Positions 1 through 14,004 of a DNA stretch of 64,000 nt are shown in pieces. The stretch's first letter is position 1. Every line of letters begins with the position of its first letter. The stretch spans positions 4,719,201 through 4,783,200 of the forward strand of contig OX030967.1 in NCBI GenBank assembly GCA_943735955.1, given 5' to 3'. The position numbers and the translations under genes are program-made. The notes below the pieces were generated by a model. It saw only the letters and a program-made list of their open reading frames with translations, was not told the DNA's origin and made no database searches. Source of the DNA: Piscicola geometra. Its lineage: Eukaryota > Annelida > Clitellata > Hirudinida > Piscicolidae.

Positions 1-302
1 AAAGTTGAATATTTAAAGTAACTGAGCCAATTATTTGAATTAACTACGAGTAATTCAAGGAAGTAAAGAGAAGAGTGCATACAGGGCAGTGTGGGTGGAG
101 AAACGTAGCAGGGGTGATACTTGACAAAAACGAATCTTCACAAATGAAGGGAACCATTTATAAAACTGTTTGTTTCCTGCAATGATGAAGGGACTAGAGA
201 CAGAGAAATTGACTATAAGCAATAAGAAGGACAGCGCAGAAAAGACATCGAGATGGTTTGAAAATTGAAATTGGCACATGTGTACAAACGCACACAAGAG
301 CG

Positions 303-513
<211 letters not shown>

Positions 514-1412
514 ATGCGTTTAAATCAACCATACTTTAAATCTACCATACGGGGAATTTACCTCAAGAAATTTTTATTTTTTTTTATTTTTACCAATAGG
601 AAACACTACAAATAAACGAAATTAATTTTTTTAAAATAGAATTTAGTTTTTTTCTGTTTTTTTACGTCACTTGAAATTTCAACATTGGAATGTACCATAC
701 AGGGATTCTACCGTTTAATAAAACATGAGATAAAATCGTTAAATTTCAATAAAATTTGTTTTTTTTTCACACAATGAACATATAATATATATGAATAGAA
801 TTTATTTGTTTAAAATAAAAAATTAGTAATTCTCGATTTTTAAGGCAAAAGAAAAAGAAAAAATTAAAATAGTTTAATAAATGTGACAAAAATGTCAAAA
901 ATTAAATACAAACAGAAAACACTTCTAATAATTGTAATCAACAAAAAAAATATTGAATTTATTGTTTTTTCTATTTTTTTACGCACTTTAAAATTTCAAC
1001 ATTTGATTCTACCACTTAATAAAAACATGAGATAAAATCGTTAAATTTCAATAAAATTTGTTGTTTTTTTTACACAATCAACATATAAAATATATGAATA
1101 GAATTTATTAGTTTAAAATAAAAAATAAATAAATCTCGATTTTTTTAGCAACATAAAAAGAAAAAAAGAAAAAAGTTTACTGAATGTGACAAAAATGTCA
1201 AAAATTAAATACAAACAGAAAAACACTTCAAATAAGTGTAATCAACAACAAAATATTGAATTTGTTTTTTTTTCTATTTTTTTAATAAATGTGACGAAAA
1301 TGTCAAAAATTGAATACAAACAGAAAACACTTCTTATAAGTGTAATCAACAAAAAAAATATTGAATTTTTTTTTCTTTTTTTTTACGCACTTTGAAATCT
1401 CAAAATTGGATT

Positions 1413-2041
1413 TTACTGTCGCAGAATATGTAGGAGGACAGTCTCAGTGGAATGATTGGTTCGATATGCAGATTGGTAGGATGTAAAATTGGGATTTGCA
1501 CTTAGATGAGGTTGAAGTCTTTTCAGAGCAAGTCGTTCTATAATTTTTGATAGGGTACTGAGGTTAGATATTGGTCTGTAATTAGATGGTAGATCTGGAT
1601 TAAAGTTTGATTTTTTGGAGAGAGGGGTGATTTGAGCCGTTTTGAAAGAAGCCGGAAATTGACTTTCAGAGAAGGAGAGATTGGTAAGATAAGAGAATGC
1701 TTCTGATAGCACCTCACTGCAGTGAATGAGAATTTTGTTTGGGTAAGGATCTATAGGAGAAGATTTTTTGCATGAGTCTAGAATTATTTTATGACCTCTG
1801 GTGGAGTGACTATTTCAAAAGAAATGAGGAATGTTGGAAGGGATGGTGGAGTGTGAATATGAGCATGTGGAAGTTGAATAGTGGAAAGACGATTTGCGAT
1901 GTTTTGATGAATTGTTTTTATTTTGTTTAAAAAAAATTCATTAAATGTGTTGGCTAGTGTCTTGCATTGATCATCAGATAGATTGTTATTATCTGTTGAC
2001 TTGTTGTGGAGAATGTTGTTGAGGTTGCGCCACGATGACAA
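1413..2041 (-). mobile_element. Non-LTR retrotransposon fragment (CR1/L2-type reverse transcriptase)
   Basis: On the minus strand, two frames join across about 1712-1790 to give a reverse-transcriptase N-terminal part. Recognisable pieces are SSPIDPYPNKILIHCSEV, QITPLSKK, NYRPISNLSTLSKIIE and YQSAYRTNHSTETVLLHIL. This order (P.DP.P, NYRPISNL..SK..E, Q.AYR..HSTET) is typical of the CR1/L2 branch. It is broken: a frameshift lies near 1785, the endonuclease and the catalytic FADD region are missing, and a stop ends it at 1413. It is a dead 5'-and-3'-truncated copy nested in the foldback-like element. Confidence 0.85.
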
Positions 2042-2241
2042 TCACCGCCAAAAAATCACTATCACCACCAAAAAAATTTCAATCATCACTACAATACCAA
2101 CACTCATACCACAGCACAATCATCACCACATCATCCTCAAAACCATAAAATACAATCATCATTCTTCTCAATTTTCTGTTTTGCTACTGGTGCCGAAGCT
2201 GCGATAGAGGGTGAAGGAGAAGTCCTTGCCAGCACTGGAAC

Positions 2242-3098
<857 letters not shown>

Positions 3099-3332
3099 CA
3101 CTGGAACTGCTGCTGCTATGAAAAGAATTTTCCTTTATATCGCAGCTCACTTGATTCCCTGCGGCCATCTTGATCTGCTGCGGCCATTCCTTGACAGATT
3201 CAAAACAACCAACATTCGCACTAAAAACATTCTAATTAATTAAATTTAATTTTTATTTAGACTTAAGATTTTAAAATTTTAATATATTATACCCAAAACC
3301 GTTTATTCTACAAATTTATTTGAGCGGCTGCC

Positions 3333-3462
<130 letters not shown>

Positions 3463-3992
3463 ATAATAAGACAAACACAGAGACACTTTCAAACAATTAT
3501 GTTGCTAAAAAAATCGAGAATTTTTTATTTTTTATTTTAAACTAATAAATTCTATTCATATATTTTATATGTTGATTGTGTAAAAAAAACAACAAATTTT
3601 ATTGAAATTTAACGATTTTATCTCATGTTTTTATTAAGTGGTAGAATCAAATGTTGAAATTTTAAAGTGCGTAAAAAAATAGAAAAAAAAATAAATTCAA
3701 TATTTTTTTTGTTGATTACAATTATTAGAAGTGTTTTCTGTTTGTATTTAATTTTTGACATTTTTGTCACATTTATTAAACCTTTTTCTTTTTTTCTTTT
3801 TATTTTGCCTTAAAAATCGAGAATTACTTATTTTTTATTTTAAACTAATAAATTCTATTCATATATATTATATGTTGATTGTGTGAAAAAAAAAAGAAAT
3901 TTTATTGAAATTTAAAGATTTTATCTCATGTTTTATTAAACGGTAGAATCCCTGTATGGTAGATTTAAAGTATGGTTGATTTAAACGCTATT

Positions 3993-5370
<1,378 letters not shown>

Positions 5371-5472
5371 TTTCTAGTCTAAGTATCGACGATACTTAGT
5401 ATCGTAATAGAATAATCATTAGGCGTTAAATCACTCGTATTAAAAGATCATTCGAGTTTTATCACCCAAATA

Positions 5473-5600
5473 GGTCAGTCAAAAGTCAATCCAATAGAAT
5501 GTCCTCAGCGATCGATCGAGAAATGGCAACGAAGGCTATATAAGCTGGAGAGTTCTCAAGCAGGCAGAGCTCCAAAGATCCTAGCATCAAGTTGGTCTTT
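5473..5600 (+). promoter_or_regulatory. Shared core promoter of glycine-rich gene 1
   Basis: A block common to all six cluster genes. It has AGTCAATCCAATAGAATGTCC, then the palindromic CGATCGATCG near 5509-5518, a TATA box TATATAAG at 5537-5544, and the initiator/5' UTR block CAGGCAGAGCTCCAAAGATC. Transcription probably starts 25-30 bases after the TATA box. CCTCCACCTCACAG just before the ATG looks like a 3' splice site, so an intron in the 5' UTR is likely (a GTACAT donor candidate lies near 5615). Confidence 0.8.
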
Positions 5601-5767
5601 CATAGTCTACAAACGTACATAACTTTCTAATAATACTTTTATATTCTCTTAGATAATTTATTCAATACTAAAAAAGCACGCTCTCACAATCTTTAGAATG
5701 GAACAAAATATAATTTACTATTTGATAATAAGACGTTAGCATTTATTTTGACCCTCCACCTCACAGA

Positions 5768-6862
5768 ATGAAACTCATGATCTCTGTTGTCCTGATGGCA
5801 GTCTGCCTTGCGCAGATCAACGCCCTACCCGCCTACCAAGGTTGCTAGCGCTCTTGAATTTATCATAAAATGCTATCTAAATGTATATGTTTGATTGATC
5901 GATATTGTAATTGGGGTCTTTGTAAGCAATGGGGCATGACGCCCAAACAAGACATTGAAAACTAAAACGACAACACCACTGCAGGATTCCCTTACTTTGA
6001 CTACAGACATGGTCACGGTCAACTAGACATTGACGTTGGTAATGGTGGAGGAGGTGGTGACGGTGGCAAAGGAGGAGTGGTTGGTGGGGCGGGAGGAGCT
6101 GGTGGTGATGGAGGCAAGTTCGATTTCGGGGCTTATGGACCTTACGCAGCGCAGTTGCCTTACCCAGTTGGCAAAGTTTTCCCTGATTACATTCCCAGGT
6201 CCTATAAACCAGTCAAGCCCAGATTTGATTACCTAGACATCGACATTGGCAACGGTGGAGAAGGAGGTGATGGTGGAGTCGGAGGTTTGGTTGGTGGAGC
6301 GGGAGGAGCAGGTGGTGATGGAGGCAAGTTCGCTGGTCTGCCAATTCCCGCCCCCGTTTTTCCGGTTTACAGCTCTTTCCCAGTGCCATTGCCTTACCCA
6401 GTCGACAAGGCCTACCCAGAATACATCCCAAAGACATTCAAAAGACCTGTTTACTCAAGACTTGGTGGTCACATTGACATTGGCATTGGCAACGGTGGAG
6501 AGGGGGGTGATGGCGGGTACGGAGGAGTGATTGGAGGGGCAGGAGGAGCTGGTGGTCATGGAGGTCAGTTCCACTTCGGTGGCGCCTACCAGCCCTTCCC
6601 AGTGTACAGACCCTTGCCTGCATACTTTCCAAGGAGGTACAGGCCGACCAAGCACAGGGGAGGCAAGGCTTTTGTCGACATCGACATCGGCAACGGTGGA
6701 CAAGGGGGTCAGGGTGGAAAGGGAGGAAAGGTTGGAGGAGCCGGAGGAGGAGGTGGTGATGGAGGCAAATTTGTTGGTCTGCCCGCACCCGTCTACCCAC
6801 TTGGCTTCAAGCCAGACTACCTTCCAGGCTTCAAAGTGCCACACCACAAATTGCTTTATTAA
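5768..6862 (+). CDS. Secreted glycine-rich repeat protein, long form (cluster gene 1)
   Basis: Exons 5768-5840 and 5985-6862 join in phase 1 (CAA G|GTTGCT to CTGCAG|GA) to give 316 aa. The first exon is a signal peptide (MKLMISVVLMAVCLAQINA, then LPAYQ). The mature protein has four glycine modules of the type DIDIGNGGEGGDGGxGG..GGAGGAGGxGGKF, near residues 36-70, 112-145, 198-232 and 265-295. They are separated by proline/tyrosine/lysine-rich spacers (PYPVGKVFPDYIPRSYKPV and similar). There are no cysteines after the signal peptide. GGX-type repeats of this kind can form extended or polyglycine-II fibres, and the Asp pairs may bind calcium. A secreted structural, adhesive or matrix role is inference. 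A polyA signal AATAAA lies at 6946-6951. I do not recognise a named family. Confidence 0.9.
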
Positions 6863-6969
6863 AAAATGGCCTAATTTTCTTCCATCTTAGGCAATATGCC
6901 ACTCTTGCACTAAATTTCATGTCTTCTTGAAATTTGAATTTAACAAATAAAACCTAATTGAAAAATCTT

Positions 6970-8430
6970 GTCGTTTCTAAATACTTTCTTAATTCAAGCG
7001 AGCAGTCGTTTTTTTGTAACTATTGAACGTTTAATCAGGACAGTTTAAATACACAATCTCTATACAGCTTTCTAAGGCCAAAGTTTTCAAAAATCTTAAA
7101 ATCTGCTCTCTATACTTTCGACAGCCCTGTTATTCTGAAATCCCTTAAGAAATGAAATTTTTAGTTTAGAAAAAAAGAAAAAACGGACGTGGCAATTGTT
7201 TTCAGCAACTGATGTGTGTAGACAAAATTAGAAGTCGTTTACTACAATCTTTTGAACAACCGTGATTGCACCGTTTTGAACTGCAGTGTTTGCACTTTTA
7301 ATGTCAAAACACAATCCAGCTAGCCATTAAGGCACTTCTTCCAACTTGTTAAAGACTTCAATAACCTTTTCCTCCATCAAAACACCAGTACCAGAACCGA
7401 ATAGTTTTGGAAAAGCTAGAAGCTTTTCAATGTTTTTAAGTTTTGCAAAGTGTCATATCTTTCCAATTCACACCGACAGCTTTCAATGCAGTGACAACAA
7501 TGTGCCTAGCTCGATATGGCGTGGTATTATTCCTATCCATAGAATAAATTAATTTATAATGGAAATAAAGCTAATTCAAGTCAGAAACTTCTAGAACAAT
7601 GTCATTGACCAAAACGTTTAGTAACCGAAAAAGGGTTAATCAGGGTATTTCACCTACTTGAGATGTCACTTGTTCTTGAGATAAAGACCTAGGATTTTTT
7701 ACAGTTGACATATGGCAGTAAATAGCACATTTCGACACCCTAGGCATTAAGTTTAGTAAAATATAGTTTTTCGTTTGAGCACTCTAATATATAAATATAT
7801 ATATAATGTATGTATTACAGGCAATTTTTAGAATCAGACGATCCACGGAATGCCTGGAAATTTTTGATAATTCATGGAATGCCTGATTCAATCAGTATTT
7901 CTATGGATTTTTAAGATTTGTCAAATAAAATGCTATTCATATTAAACTTTTTCAATAAACTTTAAAACTGTAAACTACATTTAAAAACGTACTTCAGAAA
8001 AATTCTCTCTACATTTTTTTAAACATAAAAAGTGGCTCATCATTAACTTGTCGCAATAAATGATAAAAATGTGGACAAAATATTATAAAATTGTACTTCA
8101 AACTTGTTTCTTTCGATTAAGTAAATAAAATGCCATTAATCTTCAACTTTTTCAATAAATTATTATACTGAACAAAAACTAAATTGCAAAAAGCGATTTA
8201 ATCTAAGAATTGCCTGATTGATTTAGAAAATCATGGATTGGCTTAAAGTTTCAAGCTAGGGAGCTTACAAGACCAATAATTTGGCGTAGTGCTTTTAGTA
8301 AGACGCTTTCCCGTCCGCCATGATGGCCTTTGTCATCATCTTCCAGCACATTTCCATCACCATTCTTTTATCTTTTAATGGAAATTTTTATGAAGCGACT
8401 CATAATAGAAGATCATTCAAGTTTTATTAC
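6970..8430. other. AT-rich spacer between the two long cluster genes
   Basis: No supported gene. It contains an inverted-repeat element (7818-8216, listed separately) and a short TA-rich stretch (7790-7810). From about 8415 the sequence becomes similar to the upstream flank of gene 1, marking the left edge of the tandem duplication. Confidence 0.6.
7818..8216. mobile_element. Possible MITE with about 17-bp terminal inverted repeats
   Basis: The left end CAGGCAATTTTTAGAATC is mirrored at the right end by CTAAGAATTGCCTG (8203-8216). The interior is AT-rich and non-coding, and the phrase ATGGAATGCCTG recurs inside. The flanking 8-mers do not match, so target-site duplication is not shown. Confidence 0.4.
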
Positions 8431-8439
8431 CTAATAAAA

Positions 8440-8575
8440 TCATTTGAAGGTCAATCGGTTAAAATGTCCTCAGCGATCGATCGAGAAATGGCAACGAAGG
8501 CTATATAAGCTGGAGAGTTCTCAAGCAGGCAGAGCTCCAAAGATCCTAGCATCAAGTTGGTCTTTCCTAGTCTAA
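8440..8575 (+). promoter_or_regulatory. Shared core promoter of glycine-rich gene 2
   Basis: The same block as in gene 1: GGTCAATCGGTTAAAATGTC, CAGCGATCGATCGAG, TATATAAG at 8502-8509, then GAGAGTTCTCAAGCAGGCAG. The upstream CCAATAG of gene 1 is changed here (CGGTTAA), while the GATCGATC block and TATA region are unchanged. Confidence 0.8.
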
Positions 8576-8734
8576 TAACGTACATAACTTTCTAATAATA
8601 CTTTCATATTCTCTTAGATAATTTATTCAATACTAAAAAAAAGCACGCTCTCACAATCTTTAGAATGGAACAAAATATAATTTACTATTTGATAATAAGA
8701 CGTTAGCATTTATTTTGACCCTCCACCTCACAGA

Positions 8735-9827
8735 ATGAAACTCATGATCTCTGTTGTCCTGGCAGTCTGCCTTGCGCAGATCAACGCCCTACCCGCCTAC
8801 CAAGGTTGCTAGCGCTCTTGACATTATAAAAAAAATGCTATTCAAATGTATTTATTTGGTTGATCGATATTGTAACTGGGGTCTTTGTAAGCAATGAGGC
8901 ATGACGCCCAAACAAGACATTGAAAACTAAAACGACAACACCACTGCAGGATTCCCTTACTTTGACTACAGACATGGTTACGGTCAACTAGACATTGACG
9001 TTGGTAACGGTGGAGGAGGTGGTGACGGTGGCAAAGGAGGAGTGGTTGGTGGAGCGGGGGGAGCTGGTGGTCACGGAGGCAAGTTCGATTTCGGGGCTTA
9101 TGGACCTTACGCAGCGCAGTTGCCTTACCCAGTTGGCAAAGTGTTCCCTGATTACATTCCCAGGTCCTATAAACCAGTCAAGCCCAGATTTGATTACCTA
9201 GACATCGACATTGGCAACGGTGGAGAAGGAGGTGATGGTGGAGTCGGAGGTTTGGTTGGTGGAGCGGGAGGAGCAGGTGGTGATGGAGGCAAGTTCGCTG
9301 GTCTGCCAATTCCTGCCCCCGTTTTTCCGGTTTACAGCTCTTTCCCAGTGCCATTGCCTTACCCAGTCGACAAGGCCTACCCAGAATACATCCCAAAGAC
9401 ATTCAAAAGACCTGTTTACTCAAGACTTGGTGGTCACATTGACATTGGCATTGGCAACGGTGGAGAGGGTGGTGATGGCGGGTACGGAGGAGTGATTGGA
9501 GGGGCAGGAGGAGCTGGTGGTCATGGAGGTCAGTTCCACTTCGGTGGCGCCTACCAGCCCTTCCCAGTGTACAGACCCTTGCCTGCATACTTTCCAAGGA
9601 GGTACAGGCCGACCAAGCACAGGGGAGGCAAGGCGTTTGTCGACATCGACATCGGCAACGGTGGACAAGGGGGTCAGGGTGGAAAGGGAGGAAAGGTTGG
9701 AGGAGCCGGAGGAGGAGGTGGTGATGGAGGCAAATTTGTTGGTCTGCCCGCACCCGTCTACCCACTTGGCTTCAAGCCAGACTACCTTCCAGGCTTCAAA
9801 GTGCCACACCACAAATTGCCTTATTAA
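8735..9827 (+). CDS. Secreted glycine-rich repeat protein, long form (cluster gene 2)
   Basis: A tandem paralogue of the gene about 3 kb upstream. Exons 8735-8804 and 8950-9827 give 315 aa. The architecture is identical: signal peptide, four DIDIGNGG-type glycine modules and P/Y/K-rich spacers. It differs by a 3-base deletion that removes one Met in the signal peptide core (VVLAVCL instead of VVLMAVCL). There are a few substitutions, such as GHGGKF for GDGGKF in module 1 and a final LPY instead of LLY. The intron is conserved in place and phase. The near identity of exon 2 (878 bases in both, no indels) suggests recent duplication or gene conversion. The usual polyA site is changed to AATAAT here. 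Confidence 0.9.
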
Positions 9828-9929
9828 AAAATTGCCTAATTCTCTCCCATCTTGGGCATTATGCCACTCTTGCACGAAATTTCATGTCTACTTTGAATTT
9901 GAATTTAACAAATAATACCTAATTGAAAA

Positions 9930-10685
9930 ATCTTGTCGTTTCTAAATACTTCTTTAATGCTAGCGAGCGATTATATTTCGATAACTATTTAACGTCTAAT
10001 CAGGACATTGCAAAACACACTCATAGACAATAGTGTAAAAAATCAAAAATATGTTTTTTAATTGTTTGATTCTCTAGAAACAAAAATGATATACGGTAGT
10101 TGTATTGGGTTATCGGAAAAAGTGTTTAAAAATAACCTTTAGGAAAAATACGTGATACCTAAATCCACTTTTTACCCTTTTTTCTTCATTCAATTCCGGA
10201 ATAGCATTTGAATACATCTGACCTGGCTTTTGTTGATTTAACTGTCCCTCTTCATTTCATTCGTTCCTTCAAACTTAGAAATTTTAACTGGTTCTGGGTC
10301 GTGGTTATCTTCTCTACGAGACGTAACCTATGTTACAATGTAACATAGGTTACATTGTTACATAGACTATGTAACCTCAAAAATAACAGCAAAAAACGTA
10401 TTATTCGTACGTGTACCTGGATCATAGAGTCTATGATAGACTAGCCATACGGGTTTGCATCGACTTTAAATATTATATATATATATATAGTATTATAGGA
10501 GTTAGGGAAAATTATTTTTCAGTATGTTTGATGGTATGATAATGTCACTCGCTCATCACGTCTGGCCAAAAACCAACTCGAGATTTAACTTTAAAGACCT
10601 TAAAAAATCTTTCCAACGCGTTAAGCATGACGGTTTGATTGACATAACAAAGATTACATCGATCAGGGCTGATACTGGAGCACAT
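9930..10685. other. Gene-free spacer with a dispersed repeat and a palindrome
   Basis: The part near 10138-10260 (GGAAAAATACGTGA, then AATAGCATTTGA) resembles 25911-26040. A perfect 14-bp inverted repeat with a one-base loop (TAACCTATGTTACA) lies at 10324-10352, and a third copy of the motif follows within 25 bases. No gene is seen. Confidence 0.55.
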
Positions 10686-10767
10686 GCAGTCTTGGCCGAG
10701 TGGTTAAGGCGATAGACTAGAAATCTATTGGGCTCTGCCCGCACAGGTTCGAATCCTGTAGACTGCG
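10686..10767 (+). tRNA. tRNA-Ser (anticodon AGA)
   Basis: The 82-base sequence folds as a class II tRNA. The acceptor stem GCAGTCT pairs with AGACTGC, followed by discriminator G. Box A is TGGCCGAGTGG, the anticodon loop is CTAGAAA (AGA), the variable arm is long (TGGGCTCTGCCCGCA), and box B is GGTTCGAATCC. All stems pair, so it looks functional. It reads UCU/UCC-type serine codons. Confidence 0.93.
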
Positions 10768-10776
10768 AAATTTTTG

Positions 10777-10940
10777 GCAAAATGAGATGCCTCAGGCGGT
10801 AAGAAGTTTCACCTGCAACTCAAAGGTCGTCAGTTCAAATCTCTATTGAGCCAACCTAGTGTATATTAATCGGTTTGTCACGACGTATGTTATTGAGACG
10901 TTGTGGGAAGTGACGAATTTAAAATAACATTACTATTATT
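10777..10940 (+). mobile_element. tRNA-derived SINE (copy A)
   Basis: A tRNA-like head follows directly after the tRNA gene. It has ATGCCTCAGGCGGTAAG, CTGCAACTCAAAGGTCG and a degenerate box B, CAGTTCAAATCTC, then CCTAGTGTATATTA. It ends in AT-rich sequence with a TTA-type tail. The head and the phrase CCTAGTGTATATTA are shared with the copy at 17960-18222, so this is a family and not a chance tRNA-like sequence. Confidence 0.65.
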
Positions 10941-11049
10941 ATTATCTTATTATTATGTGACCTCTACAAAAACACCAACAGTAAATAGAGAATTCTTCCA
11001 AACATCAGTGAGTGTCCAATAAATGTTCAGAAAAGCACACGAAAGCCGC

Positions 11050-13087
11050 TCAGACGGGTTCTTTGAAGAGCGTTGTGAAGTTAACGAGGCAAAAAGTGAT
11101 AACCGCGCCGATCAATGAGCCCATCTGTTCGGAGAGGCCGTAGAAGAGGAGCCAATGCCTGCCTGGGTAGGTGGACATTGCGATGGCAATGGCGACTTTG
11201 ACGAAGGAAAAGATCGCCACCAGGAGCACTTGCGTGAGCACCTGCGTTGGAGGATGGGAGGGTGGGTAAGTGGGTGGGTGAGTGGGTGGGTGGGTAAGTG
11301 GGTGGGTGGGTGAGTGGGTGGGTAAGTGGGTGAGTGGGTGGGTGGGTGGGTGGGTGGGTGGGTGAGTGGGTGGGTGAGTGGGTGGGTGGGTGAGTGGGAG
11401 GAGTAATTACATGATGCTTTGTTGATCATAATTAATAAGTTTATTTTCCGATAGACGTACGTTAAACGTGCAAATGATGGAGACAAAAAATGGCGAAAAA
11501 AACCGGGAGATGAGGCCACCAAAGAAGGAAGACTAAGGAAGAGATTAATGGATGTGCAGAAAGAATTTATAAAGGAATAAAAAAAGAAAATGAAAAAATA
11601 TTATGAAAAATATTTCAATAGGAGCAGCCAAAATTAATACTAAAATAAAATCATGAAAACCATTCTAGAAAACAGTTGCACCACCGAGTAAAATATGAAT
11701 TCACTTCAAACCATTCAGCAACCAAAGACTTTCGATTCCGAATAGACAATCCCACTCACGACAAAGACTTCTCCTGTTGTGGTCCCTTTGGCAGGAGGGG
11801 AGGGGGAGAGGGAGGCCAGGGCTATTTGGTACGCTGTGAGCGCTGTGCCAACAAGCGTCATCAGCGAAATCAGCAATGGCTTCTTGACAGTGAAGAAGAG
11901 GGTCACGAAACAGGCTAGGGGGTTTACAAGGAAGGATAAATTGACATAGAGGTTGTGGGCGAGGTTCGCATAACTCTTGGCAGAGTACGTCTGCAGTGAT
12001 GGCAACACGCTATTGGTCAGCCCGTTAATCCAGGCGGTTATCAACAACATCAAGGTCGCTTTTAGTATGATGCTTTGCCGTACGCCATTTTGGCTTTTGT
12101 CGTCATCTTCTGGCTCTTCTTTCCCGCCATCTTCTTTCTTTTCGTGGCGAAATTTTTTGAAGAAGGGAAGGAAATGGATGGTGAGGAAAGAGATGAGGGA
12201 GGTGAGGAGGAGGATGCTGATGAGGAGGAGGAAAACCTCCACGCTGAAACGAGGCTCTGCCTGAATGGCTTTGTAACCCTGTGTTTCGTTCACCCAGCCT
12301 GCTACAAGGGGCTTTGTTATGAGAGAGGAGGATGATGATGATGGTGATGATGATGATGATGATGATGATGATAATGATGATGATGATGATAATGATGATG
12401 ATGATGAGGATGATGATGACAACGGTGGAACCTCAGTAGTGTTAACCCACACGCGGACCACATTCGGCACCCACTGGTCCTCGTCGGTCAGCTGGGCGAG
12501 ACCGAGGATTCCCGGGATGAGTCCGCTCAATCCTTCGCCAACGAACAAGGCCGTCATATACACCGAGTGGAACGACGACATGTACGTGATGTACAGAACG
12601 GACGAAGTGCAATCCACCAGCGAGAGAAAGAGCGAAAGAACCAGTAAACCAGTGCTGTGTTGACCGGCAACACCCGCCCATGGCGTCGTTTCGTCCCAGA
12701 AGAAGATCAGCAGTATCGATGAGACGAGTCCCACTGAGATTACGACGATGATCACCGGCCATTCCTCGATCGCGTTCGGTCGAAGTGTCTTGGTGATGGT
12801 GTAGGCGAGTGGGCCGACGTTGGCGATTTGAATGACGATGACGATATATGAAGCTAACTTCCAGCTTTCGGGAGCCTTGGTGGTGGTGATAATGATGATG
12901 GGGATGATGATAATAAAGATCATGATAAAGATGGTAGTCTCACCTTCCTCACAAACAACGGCAACTCCACCCAGACGCCATTGATGTCCACCCATGAAGA
13001 AACCGCGAAGAGGCAGACGAGGAGGAAGAGTGGAATGTTAACGCTTTGGAGGTTGGTCCTGATTCTTTGCAAAACTCCAATTGCCAT
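11050..13087 (-). CDS. Riboflavin transporter, SLC52A (RFVT) family
   Basis: Three exons, 13087-12944, 12875-11760 and 11241-11050, join in phase 0 (AAG|GTGAGA; GTC|GTGAGT; acceptors CCACCAAG and AACGCAG) to give 483 aa, close to the family length of about 450-470. The N-terminus has the family signature SWVDINGVWVELPLFV. Later come APESWKLASY, NGLTNSVLPSLQTYS, NPLACFVTLFF and, near the C-terminus, IFSFVKVAIA and MGSLIGAVI. Eleven or so hydrophobic segments are visible. Known members take up riboflavin across the plasma membrane. An external loop (about residues 210-265) holds a long serine run encoded by an ATG/ATC-type microsatellite near 12325-12425. Introns are small: the first contains GAT-type repeats, the second a GGGT-rich tetranucleotide array. 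The paralogue number cannot be set. Confidence 0.9.
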
Positions 13088-13463
13088 TTTTGAGTATTGC
13101 GCCCTAGAAAATGTAAAAGGCTTGGAGTGGGTTTTTTGTAAGTTGGGATTTGAAATGTTTCGTTTGAGTAAATGGTTTAATTGATTCCTTGATAATAGTA
13201 TACTTAAGTTAACTATCGAAATAAAAACATTAAAAAATTAAGTTAACTTCGGAATCAAATTTAAGTTTGATATTACCTTACAAAAGTGTTTTAAGGTCTA
13301 GTTTTAGCAACAATTTTTGGTAGATGAGGACTGAATAACTTCTATTTTGGAAACTTATAGCATGTCCTACTAACCATAATCTGTAATTAGACCAATTTTT
13401 TTTATCGTTTAAATAATAAAAATCATGTTTTAATTTTTATTTTTATTACTTTCATTCAATACT

Positions 13464-13863
<400 letters not shown>

Positions 13864-14004
13864 GCGATTATTAAAAAATTCTATAAATATAAAAGATATG
13901 AATACCAAAATCAAACATATGAAAAATAATGAGAGTGAAAAAAATCATAATAAACGGATTTTAATATTTGTGACTAATCAGGTTTTAACTTCATACACGG
14001 GGCA

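Noticed and set aside
6213..9875. Long minus-strand and shifted open frames over genes 1 and 2 (up to 151 codons)
   Set aside because: They are shadows of the glycine-codon-rich exon 2; they lack signal peptides and splice logic.
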